Assembly: GCF_019598945.1 (NCBI RefSeq)
Contig: NZ_CP080598.1
Location: 1,178,001-1,242,000, forward strand
Reading direction: 5' to 3'
DNA length: 64,000 nt
Source: Sphaerospermopsis torques-reginae ITEP-024
GTDB taxonomy: Bacteria > Cyanobacteriota > Cyanobacteriia > Cyanobacteriales > Nostocaceae
Every line of letters starts with the position of its first letter. Position 1 is the first letter of the stretch. The notes below the pieces were generated by a model that did not search any database, was not told the origin of the DNA, and saw only the letters and a list, made by a program, of their open reading frames with translations. The position numbers were made by a program, and so were the translations under genes. Below, piece by piece: positions 8,197-15,569 of this stretch.

Positions 8197-9432
8197 ATGA
8201 TTAGTCAGTTCAGAACAAAAACCTCTGTTTTAGCAACGACCTTGGCTATATGTAGTTCCTTAACTGTCACATTCCCAACACAAGCCCAATTGCCGCCAGT
8301 TGCACAAGTAATTTATGTTGACCCAGTTAGTGGTGTCAATACAGCTGAAGCTGGAAAATCTGTAACAAGCCCATATAAAACCATAACCTTTGCATTGAGT
8401 CAAGCCCAATCGGGTACAGTGATTCAGTTAGCTCCAGGCAACTATAGCGGTGAATCATTTCCGATATTACTCAAACCAGGAATAACATTACGCGGTGACG
8501 AATTAACCAAAGGGAAGACAGTAGTTATTTCCGGTGGTGGTTTTTATCTCAGTCGCACCTTTGCTAGACAGAACATTACTATCCTGGCGGAGCAAGATAC
8601 CACAATTACTGGTGTCACAGTCACCAATACCAATCAAAGAGGTACAGGTATATGGGTAGAATCAACTAATCCCACCATCAAAAACAATACATTCACTAAC
8701 AACTTCAGAGAAGGTGTGTTTGTTACAGGTACAGGAAATCCTCAAGTTGAAAATAATCAATTTGTGGAAAATTCTGCCAACGGCATTTCCCTAACTAAAT
8801 CAAGCCAGGGAGAAATTCGTAATAATCTATTTCAGAATAATGGCTTTGGTTTAGCCATTGGTGAGACTTCCACACCCTCAGTCACAGAAAACCAAATCGT
8901 CCAAAACAAAGATGGGATGGTGATTACCGAATCAGCTAAACCTTTAGTGCGGAACAATGTAATTCAGAATAATAAACGGGATGGTATTGTCCTCACCCTT
9001 AACGCTTCACCTGACCTGGGGACTAACGATAATCCTGGTGGCAATGTCATTGCCGATAATGGTCGTTATAACATCTACAACGCTACCAAAAATAACACTA
9101 TTTATGCTTTTGGTAACAATGTCGATGGCTCACGCATTGTAGGTTCAGTGGAAATAGGTAAAAACCTAGTACCATCAGCGGACTCTACACCAATATCATC
9201 CACCGATCCCAACATAGCACTGCTACAAAAATGGGAATTAACACCCACCTCCTGTACCTCTGCCACCCAAGTAGTCATCATCATGATGAGTGGCAAACAA
9301 TACTGTGTTATGCCCCATCCTGACTTAACAGCCAAAACTTATGAATATAATCAGGCTACTGGCAGCCTCAAAGCTGTAGCAAATCCTTCCATCCGTTCTT
9401 CTCAGAAGAAACCAGGGGGAGGGAGTTTATAG
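8197..9432 (+). CDS. Secreted right-handed beta-helix protein (DUF1565-like) with shared C-terminal tail
   Basis: A 411-residue exported protein. A signal peptide covers about residues 1-30 (hydrophobic VLATTLAICSSLTVTF, then AQA-like cleavage). Residues 32-330 resemble DUF1565/parallel beta-helix proteins: YVDPVSGVNTAEAGKS...SPYKTI, then many Asn-rich coils such as NPTIKNNTFTNN, NPQVENNQFVEN and EIRNNLFQNNG. These fold into pectate-lyase-like solenoids that often bind or cleave polysaccharide. No catalytic residues can be assigned. Residues 341-395 form a separate tail (QKWELTPTSC...GKQYCV) that recurs at the end of the trypsin-TPR protein at 12173-13888. It is the first gene of a same-strand run of five secreted proteins. 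Confidence 0.85.
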   Translation: MISQFRTKTSVLATTLAICSSLTVTFPTQAQLPPVAQVIYVDPVSGVNTAEAGKSVTSPYKTITFALSQAQSGTVIQLAPGNYSGESFPILLKPGITLRGDELTKGKTVVISGGGFYLSRTFARQNITILAEQDTTITGVTVTNTNQRGTGIWVESTNPTIKNNTFTNNFREGVFVTGTGNPQVENNQFVENSANGISLTKSSQGEIRNNLFQNNGFGLAIGETSTPSVTENQIVQNKDGMVITESAKPLVRNNVIQNNKRDGIVLTLNASPDLGTNDNPGGNVIADNGRYNIYNATKNNTIYAFGNNVDGSRIVGSVEIGKNLVPSADSTPISSTDPNIALLQKWELTPTSCTSATQVVIIMMSGKQYCVMPHPDLTAKTYEYNQATGSLKAVANPSIRSSQKKPGGGSL

Positions 9433-9498
9433 GTTTGTATGTACCTCAAAGTCACATTTAGAGCGTGAAGAAATTAGTATTAAGATTTAATAGGTCTT

Positions 9499-10173
9499 AT
9501 GAAAAATCAATTGTCAGCAACAGTTTTAATTTCTACTTTAGTTCTATCCAGCATTGTTGGTTTGAGAACTACGGTTCAAGCCCTGCCTCCAGTGGATAAT
9601 ACCGTTGATGATACTAACAGTAGTGGTATGCCGGATGTAGAACCATCGGATGAAGCCTATACTGGAACTAAATTTAGCTGTGTATCCCAGGGTGATGGTA
9701 GCATGGCTACAGTTGGTCAGCGGCCTGGTGGTCAGCCAATCCCTGTAATTATTTGGACTTCAGGAGCTTCAAGGTATTTTGGAGAGAAATACACTCCTCA
9801 AAGCCGTTGCCAAATCGTGACACCGAAACTCAATGAGGCTGTAGAAGAAAGTGGTGGTAGCCTCCAAGATGTTGTGTTGATGAACGGTAGAGTCAAAGAT
9901 AAAACGGTTATTTGCGTAGTTTCTATTAATGACACTGGTTGTGATGGCAGCAATACTTTGTTTACCCTGAAACCAGAAAATGCCAAGAAGGCCGATGCAA
10001 TTCTTGCCCAACTCATGCAAATCAGTCGTGAAGGTTCCAGCGCAGGTGTAATTCGTGAGACCAACGGTCGTGTAAAGGTCACATTGGATTACGTCCTATC
10101 AAGGAATGCCAATCATTCCTCTCGCCAAACCGTCAAAAAACCTAGTGTTCAAAACAATCAACGTGGTTTGTAA
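9499..10173 (+). CDS. COP23-family secreted protein, copy 1
   Basis: A 224-residue protein with an N-terminal signal peptide (about 1-29) and a COP23-like domain: SCVSQGDGSMATVGQRPGG, PVIIWTS, RCQIVTPKLN and VICVVSINDTGCDG. Four cysteines lie in these motifs and probably form disulfides outside the cytoplasm. COP23 was named for a circadian oscillating 23-kDa protein of a unicellular cyanobacterium; its biochemistry is unknown. The C-terminus is basic and disordered. A very similar copy follows at 10381-11058, and in this genome the family sits next to trypsin-like proteases. Confidence 0.85.
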   Translation: MKNQLSATVLISTLVLSSIVGLRTTVQALPPVDNTVDDTNSSGMPDVEPSDEAYTGTKFSCVSQGDGSMATVGQRPGGQPIPVIIWTSGASRYFGEKYTPQSRCQIVTPKLNEAVEESGGSLQDVVLMNGRVKDKTVICVVSINDTGCDGSNTLFTLKPENAKKADAILAQLMQISREGSSAGVIRETNGRVKVTLDYVLSRNANHSSRQTVKKPSVQNNQRGL

Positions 10174-10380
10174 TGATTCACCCAGGAATTACGCAGATGG
10201 ATAATTAATTGAGAGTGCGAATACAGCAGAGAGCATTGGTGACTTTTTCTTACCCAATGCCCAAACCAAAACTATTCCAAACTATTTATTTCTCGGATTC
10301 TGTGGGTAATTCCCATAACATTTTCAACCATAAATCCAAAAAATCTCATCCCTTATTCTTTTTAAGATTTAGGAGGTCTT

Positions 10381-11058
10381 ATGAAAAATCAAATGTCAGC
10401 AACAGTTTTAAGTGTTACTTTAGCCCTATCTAGCATTTTTGGGTGGGCATCTTCTAAGGTTCAAGCCTTACCACCAGTGGATAATACCGTTGATGATACT
10501 AACAGTAGTGGTATGCCGGATGTAGAACTATCGGAGGAAGCCTACACTGGAACTAAATTTAGCTGTGTATCCCAGGGTGATGGTAGCGTGGCTACAGTTG
10601 GTCAGCGGCCTGGTGGTCAGCCAATCCCTGTAATTATTTGGACTTCAGGAGCTTCAAGGTATTTTGGAGAGAAATACACTCCTCAAAGCCGTTGCCAAAT
10701 CGTGACACCAAAATTCAATCAGGCTGTAGCCGAAAGTGGTGGTAGCCTTAAAGATGTTGTGTTGATGACCGGTAGAGTCAAAGATAAAACAGTTATTTGC
10801 GTAGTTTCTAGCAATGATACTGGTTGTCACGGAGGCAATACTCTGTTTACTCTGAAACCAGAAAATGCCAAAAAAGCCGATGCAATTCTTGCCCAAATTA
10901 TGCGAATTAGTCGTGAAGGTTCCAGCGCAGGTTCTGTTTATGAAACACAAGGTCGTGTGCAGTTCAATTTGAATGATGTTCTCAACCAAAATGCCCATCC
11001 CTCACTCCAGCAATCGAGAAAAAAACCTATCGTTAGAAATCATTCATCTGGTTTGTAA
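10381..11058 (+). CDS. COP23-family secreted protein, copy 2 (tandem duplicate)
   Basis: A 225-residue paralogue of the preceding gene. The duplication covers the leader as well: both starts are preceded by aagattta(a)...aggtctt and begin MKNQ-SATVL. The central domain is nearly identical at protein and DNA level, with all four cysteines conserved (SCVSQ, RCQIV, VICVV, DTGC). Divergence is concentrated in the signal peptide and the last 50 residues (for example ETQGRVQFNLNDVLNQN versus ETNGRVKVTLDYVLSRN). Here aggagg, 11 bases before the ATG, gives a stronger ribosome site than copy 1 (aatagg). A 207-bp gap without a gene separates the two. Confidence 0.85.
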   Translation: MKNQMSATVLSVTLALSSIFGWASSKVQALPPVDNTVDDTNSSGMPDVELSEEAYTGTKFSCVSQGDGSVATVGQRPGGQPIPVIIWTSGASRYFGEKYTPQSRCQIVTPKFNQAVAESGGSLKDVVLMTGRVKDKTVICVVSSNDTGCHGGNTLFTLKPENAKKADAILAQIMRISREGSSAGSVYETQGRVQFNLNDVLNQNAHPSLQQSRKKPIVRNHSSGL

Positions 11059-11225
11059 TGATTAATCCCAGTTGCTTTCTGAGCTGAGGTGAGGTAGGAA
11101 CAAAAAGTCATGGCTAATTAGTAGGTAATTAGTAATTGGAGAAGAGGTGAAATTCTCATCTGTTACCTCTCCCCTGGTATCTAATTGATGTACCTGATTT
11201 AATTCAAGTTTTTTAACTTATAACC

Positions 11226-12065
11226 GTGTTTTCTTCCATAACTCGCAGGTTGTTTTTGGTATTTATCACGACGGTTTGTGTGATTACGTTGTATGACCAT
11301 CTGACCCCAGTAGTTTTGAGTGCTACATCTCCTGCCAATGTGGATGTTGCCGCTGAGAAAATTGCTAATCAGGTAACTATCAGGATTTTGACTAAATCTG
11401 GTTCTGGCTCTGGAGTGATTATTAAACATGAAGGGCAAACCTACACAGTGTTGACAAATCATCATGTAGTCGTTGATAGCCCTGAACATGGTTATGAAAT
11501 TTTGACTGCTGATGGTATCATTTATCCAGCACAGCAACTAAATGGCGTTAATGATAATTCATTCGACTTAGCCCTAGTAACATTTACTAGTCCAGAGGAA
11601 TATTTAGTAGTAGGATTGCCAAAGTCAAAGGTGATATCTGAGGGACAAAAAGTTTATGTATCTGGTTTTCCAGCTTGGCATTTTGTTTTCAACGGTAACG
11701 ATATCATTAAACTGGAAGAAACCCGAACTTGGGGAGTGAGTGCTTTTCAACTCAAAACTGGAATGATTAAAATGCAGCTAACTAAAACTCTACCAGGTGG
11801 TTATCAATTAGGCTTCACTAATGATTTTTTTCCTGGTATGAGTGGAGGACCAGTCTTAAATCAGCAAGGGGAACTAATCGGCATTAGTGGGTTATTAAAG
11901 TATCCTTTTCAAGGTATTGATGCTTTTACTTTTACTGATGGAACTATACCAAAAGAAGAAGATTACTTAGAAATGGAAGCTTTAAGTTGGGCTATTCCTA
12001 TTAACAGTGTTCTTGATTTCCTCAAACAACAAGAAATAGTCAATAGAGATATGGAGGTAAAGTAG
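11226..12065 (+). CDS. Exported trypsin-like serine protease
   Basis: A 279-residue chymotrypsin-fold protease with an N-terminal signal or anchor (LFLVFITTVCVITLYD, about 9-24). The catalytic triad is readable: His in VLTNHHVV (about 78-79), Asp in NSFDLALVTF (about 115) and Ser in GMSGGPVLN (about 200). There is no PDZ domain, unlike DegP/HhoA. The start is GTG at 11226. Its position after two COP23 genes and before a second protease suggests a common extracytoplasmic function, perhaps processing of those proteins; that is inference. Confidence 0.88.
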   Translation: MFSSITRRLFLVFITTVCVITLYDHLTPVVLSATSPANVDVAAEKIANQVTIRILTKSGSGSGVIIKHEGQTYTVLTNHHVVVDSPEHGYEILTADGIIYPAQQLNGVNDNSFDLALVTFTSPEEYLVVGLPKSKVISEGQKVYVSGFPAWHFVFNGNDIIKLEETRTWGVSAFQLKTGMIKMQLTKTLPGGYQLGFTNDFFPGMSGGPVLNQQGELIGISGLLKYPFQGIDAFTFTDGTIPKEEDYLEMEALSWAIPINSVLDFLKQQEIVNRDMEVK

Positions 12066-12172
12066 GGCAGTTTCATGGAACGTTTTTACCTGGTTTATTG
12101 GCAAGGCAGCATTTAATTTTTACTGACTTGTCTGATGAAGAGCATTAATAGTTTTTACAAAAAACTAAGAAT

Positions 12173-13888
12173 ATGAGTTTAACTTTTACTAGGGTAAATT
12201 ATACGGCTCTGACTACGGCTCTGACTACGGCTGTAGTGGCTACCATTTTCATGACGATGCCAACATCTGCTGATACTATCAGTAGCAAAAATATTACCAT
12301 TGCCCAAATTGCCAAACAGACCTCAGTCCAAATTAATACAGTTGGTGATGTTACTCCCGGAGGTTCAGGAGTAATTATTGCCAAACAAGATCATACTTAT
12401 ACTGTATTGACTGCTAATCATGTGGTGTGTGATATGTTAAAAAGACCTGGAAAAATTACTTGCGCTAAAGATATTACTTATTCTATTCGGACAAGTACAG
12501 GGAAAGATTATGCTGTTAAAGATATTCAAGTATTGCAGAAAACTAAAAATGATGCAGATTTAGCTGTAGTTACGTTTGTGGCTACAGAAGATTATCCCAT
12601 TGCTACTTTAGGAAATTCTGACCAGATGGTAGAGGGGGCAGATGTCTTTGTTGGTGGGTTCCCAGCTGTATTTGGTAAAGTTGGAGCTAGTAGAGACTTT
12701 ACTTTCACTACAGGAATTGTTGTTTCTCGTGCTAATAGTTCTATTAATGGCTATAGTTTGATTTACGATGCCAAAACTGTAACTGGTAATAGTGGCGGGC
12801 CTGTGTTTGATATTGCTGGTAGAGTTGTGGGGATTCACGGTTTGGCTGATACTTCAGCTAAGAATAAAACAGAAACAGGGGCAACAGTAACACAGAAAAC
12901 AGGATTTAATGCGGGTATTCCCATTAATACTTTTTTATCTATAAGTGAGCCAATTGTTAAAAATACCCCTGTCAAGAAGGATATGAGTTCTATTGGTGAA
13001 AGTCCTGCTACTCGTTTAAATGAACCCCGGTCAGCAAGAGACTTTTACGCCAGAGGTATTATTAAACTAGATGAATATAATTATCGGGAATCATTAGCAA
13101 ATTTTAATCAAGCAATTAAGCTTGACCCTAAATATATCGAAGCATATTTTAAACGAGGATATGCAAACATATGGTTGAGAAAATATGAAGAAGCTCTTAC
13201 AGATTTTAACCAAGTCATTGCTCTTGATCCTAACTACTTAGATGGCTATTTGAATCGTGGCTGGACTCAGATGTGGTTGCAAAATGATCAAGCTGCACTT
13301 GAGGATTTTAATCGAGCAATTCGTCTCAACCCTAACTATGCTGTTGCCTATGCCCATCAAGGTATGGCTTATATTAAATTAGGAAAGTATCAAGCGGCGT
13401 TGGAATCTTCTAAGCAAGCTATTCGTCTTGATCCGAATAATAGTTATGGGTACACGATTCAAGGAGATGTCTTCAACTCCTTAAAAGACTATCCAGCAGC
13501 GATTAAAGTGTCAAGTCTCGCTATTCTTATTGATCCTGATGATTTTAATGCTTACATCAATCGTGCTATAGCTTACACTTTTACTGGTAATTATCAAGGC
13601 GCACTTGCAGATTATCAAAAATCCGCCGAAATATTTCAAAGGCGTTATGTTAAAAAACCTACTTCTGAAGGAGAAGCAAAGCCAAAACCAATTTCTAATT
13701 CTTCGACTGATGCCAATGTAGAGCTAATTAGAAACTGGAAATTAACTAATGTTTCCTGCTCCTCTGGGGAAAAAGTAGTATCAATTCTGATTGATGGCAA
13801 AAAATATTGTGTGAGTCCTGATCCAAATTTAATTTTTAAAAGTTATCAATATAATCGGAGTACAGGTAAGTTAGAACCTTTAATTTGA
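12173..13888 (+). CDS. Exported trypsin-like protease fused to TPR repeats, with shared C-terminal tail
   Basis: A 571-residue multidomain protein: signal peptide (about 1-33), chymotrypsin-fold domain (about 40-265) with His in TANHVVC, Asp in DADLAVVTF and Ser in TGNSGGPVFD, then six tetratricopeptide repeats (about 287-490) recognisable by A...FNQAIKLDPKY-type motifs. The last 56 residues (IRNWKLTNVSC...GKKYCV...YQYNRSTGKL) match the tail of the beta-helix protein at 8197-9432. TPRs probably recruit a protein substrate to the protease. The N-terminal region contains a repeated ctctgactacgg DNA unit encoding ALTTALTTA. Confidence 0.88.
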   Translation: MSLTFTRVNYTALTTALTTAVVATIFMTMPTSADTISSKNITIAQIAKQTSVQINTVGDVTPGGSGVIIAKQDHTYTVLTANHVVCDMLKRPGKITCAKDITYSIRTSTGKDYAVKDIQVLQKTKNDADLAVVTFVATEDYPIATLGNSDQMVEGADVFVGGFPAVFGKVGASRDFTFTTGIVVSRANSSINGYSLIYDAKTVTGNSGGPVFDIAGRVVGIHGLADTSAKNKTETGATVTQKTGFNAGIPINTFLSISEPIVKNTPVKKDMSSIGESPATRLNEPRSARDFYARGIIKLDEYNYRESLANFNQAIKLDPKYIEAYFKRGYANIWLRKYEEALTDFNQVIALDPNYLDGYLNRGWTQMWLQNDQAALEDFNRAIRLNPNYAVAYAHQGMAYIKLGKYQAALESSKQAIRLDPNNSYGYTIQGDVFNSLKDYPAAIKVSSLAILIDPDDFNAYINRAIAYTFTGNYQGALADYQKSAEIFQRRYVKKPTSEGEAKPKPISNSSTDANVELIRNWKLTNVSCSSGEKVVSILIDGKKYCVSPDPNLIFKSYQYNRSTGKLEPLI

Positions 13889-13898
13889 ACTTTTAACT

Positions 13899-14002
13899 CA
13901 CATTCCGCACCCTCTGGTGTCCACAATCGGGAATCGCTAATCTCAAATATGCAAAGGACTAATTTTCGTTGTGTGAAAGTTTAGGGTGCAGAAGATGGGT
14001 AT
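13899..14002. mobile_element. MITE-like foldback element, copy 2
   Basis: About 105 bp with inverted ends: cattccgcaccctctggtgt on the left against agtttagggtgcagaagatg on the right. Its right half read on the minus strand (cacacaacgaaaattagtcc) matches the left half of copy 1 at 7875-7895 (cacacaacgaaaattggtca). The two copies are therefore inverted relative to each other and bracket the five-gene secreted cluster. It ends a few bases from the stop of the next minus-strand gene. Confidence 0.7.
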
Positions 14003-14006
14003 TAAC

Positions 14007-14555
14007 TCACCTGGAAATTGCTACATACTTGTCTAAAAGTGTCTCTACACTAGCATTGTGATCCAGGAAAGAAAATAAATGTCTGTAAATTAATTTCCCA
14101 TCTTTATCTAGTGCAAACTGCGCTGGTAAGGGCGCTCCTAATGCTTGCCCTGTGTGATATGTTCTAAAAATATGACAACTAGGATTTATTAATAAGGGCA
14201 TTTTTAATCCTAAGTCTTTAACTACTGCTTGACTTTGGTGTTTATCGGTGCTAGTAATCATTAAAATTTCTATACCCCGTTTTGTAAATTCCTCATAATT
14301 TTCATTTAATGCTTTAATATGGGGATAACAAAAAGGACAATATTGTTTTTCTGTAAAAATTCTCGTAAATGCTAAAATAACAGCCTGTTGACCACGATAA
14401 TCTGATAATTTGATTGTGCGATTATTGGTAACATCAGTTAATTTAAAATCAGGTGTTAATATTCCCAATCTTAACTCATCGAGTGCTGGTTTGGGTAACA
14501 AATTACGGAAAAATCGCTCGTTAAATAAACCTGTAAAATCTGTAGATGTCAACAT
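14007..14555 (-). CDS. Peroxiredoxin-like (AhpC/TSA, thioredoxin-fold) protein
   Basis: A 182-residue thioredoxin-fold protein. It contains TPDFKLTDVTNNRTIKLSDY and YRGQQAVILAFTR typical of redoxin/AhpC-TSA domains, and a CPFC motif (about residues 73-76) at the position where peroxiredoxins carry the peroxidatic cysteine. The usual PxxxTxxC is replaced by FTEKQYCPFC, so it may act as a thiol-disulfide oxidoreductase rather than a peroxidase. The last part, LGAPLPAQFALDKDGKLIYRH, is conserved in the PrxQ/BCP-like group. It lies downstream of the 2-Cys peroxiredoxin gene on the same strand, with an STRR block between them. Confidence 0.8.
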   Translation of the reverse strand: MLTSTDFTGLFNERFFRNLLPKPALDELRLGILTPDFKLTDVTNNRTIKLSDYRGQQAVILAFTRIFTEKQYCPFCYPHIKALNENYEEFTKRGIEILMITSTDKHQSQAVVKDLGLKMPLLINPSCHIFRTYHTGQALGAPLPAQFALDKDGKLIYRHLFSFLDHNASVETLLDKYVAISR

Positions 14556-14559
14556 AAAT

Positions 14560-14696
14560 CAATTAAAAATTAAAAATTAAAAATTAAAAATTAAAAATTA
14601 AAAATTAATAGGGAACAGGGAACAGGGAACAGGGAACAGATAATTATTTATTCTCCCTATCACCCCATCACCCCATCACCCCATCACCCCATCTTC
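14560..14696. repeat. STRR block between the two peroxiredoxin genes
   Basis: Consecutive tandem arrays of aattaaa/aaattaa (about seven units), ggaacag (four units) and catcacccc (four units) fill the whole intergenic space between two same-strand genes. Confidence 0.9.
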
Positions 14697-15299
14697 CTAG
14701 ACTGCTGCGAAGTAAACTTTAGACTTCACAGGATCGGGAACCATTGTTTTTTCTCCAGGTTGCCAACCAGCAGGACAAACTTCGTCGGGGTGAGATTGAA
14801 CGTGCTGAATAGCTTGTAAGGTACGCAATGTTTCATCTACACTGCGACCAAAGGCTAGGTTATTGATGGTAGAATGTTGAATTACACCTTCTTTATCAAT
14901 GATAAACAATCCACGCAAAGCAATACCAGCAGCGGGATCGAGAACGTTGTAAGCGGTGCTAATTTCTTTCTTGATGTCGGAAACTAGGGGATAGTTTAAG
15001 TCACCTACACCCCCAGATTTACGATCTGTTTGAATCCAAGCCAGGTGAGAAAATTCGCTATCTACGGAAACACCTAAAATTTCTGTGTTTAGTGTTTTAA
15101 ATTCTTCGTAGCGATCGCTAAATGCTGTGATCTCGGTGGGGCAAACAAATGTAAAGTCTAAGGGGTAGAAAAACAGGACTACATACTTACCGCGATAGTC
15201 AGAAAGTTTGATGGTCTTAAATTCTTGATCTGCTACAGCTGTTGCTGTAAAATCGGGAGCCTGTTGACCAACACGAAGACATCCATTATTGAGTGTCAT
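14697..15299 (-). CDS. Typical 2-Cys peroxiredoxin
   Basis: Reduces H2O2 and organic hydroperoxides using thioredoxin, a main antioxidant of cyanobacteria and chloroplasts. The 200-residue length is standard. The peroxidatic Cys is in [13 protein letters not shown] (about residues 47-59), the resolving Cys in EVCPAGW near the C-terminus, and [18 protein letters not shown] is intact. The stop lies next to an STRR block. The promoter region contains three TTACGA hexamers at helical spacing (15391, 15401, 15421). Confidence 0.96.
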   Translation of the reverse strand: MTLNNGCLRVGQQAPDFTATAVADQEFKTIKLSDYRGKYVVLFFYPLDFTFVCPTEITAFSDRYEEFKTLNTEILGVSVDSEFSHLAWIQTDRKSGGVGDLNYPLVSDIKKEISTAYNVLDPAAGIALRGLFIIDKEGVIQHSTINNLAFGRSVDETLRTLQAIQHVQSHPDEVCPAGWQPGEKTMVPDPVKSKVYFAAV

Positions 15300-15390
15300 T
15301 TAACCTAGTTCTCCTTCAGCTTTATATCCAGTTTTTGGCGTGGGTATCTGGGTGATATCAACCTTTCCCTCCACGCTTGTCACAGTTTAG

Positions 15391-15426
15391 TTACGATCTG
15401 TTACGACTATATCATAGTCATTACGA
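15391..15426. promoter_or_regulatory. Three phased TTACGA hexamers upstream of the 2-Cys peroxiredoxin gene
   Basis: TTACGA occurs at 15391, 15401 and 15421, i.e. 10 and 20 bases apart on one face of the helix, 92-127 bases upstream of the peroxiredoxin ATG. An inverted repeat gactat...atagtc lies within (15404-15418). It looks like a regulator-binding array; the regulator is unknown. Confidence 0.35.
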
Positions 15427-15433
15427 TTTTGAG

Positions 15434-15556
15434 AACAGGTGACTGGTGACTGGTGACTGGTGACTGGGAACTGGGGACTGGTGACAATAGGAACATAATT
15501 TATGACAAATCACCAATTACCAATTACCAATTACCAATTACCAATTACCAATTACC
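15434..15556. repeat. STRR block upstream of the debranching enzyme gene
   Basis: gactggt units (about five) are followed, after a short spacer, by accaatt units (about seven), ending 13 bases before the debranching-enzyme ATG. No ribosome-binding site is evident in the remaining space. Confidence 0.9.
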
Positions 15557-15569
15557 AATCTAAAACCAA

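Noticed and set aside
10209-10433. 74-codon open frame between the COP23 genes
   Set aside because: It runs into the second COP23 gene in another frame and has no start signal; the duplicated leader shows the true start is 10381.
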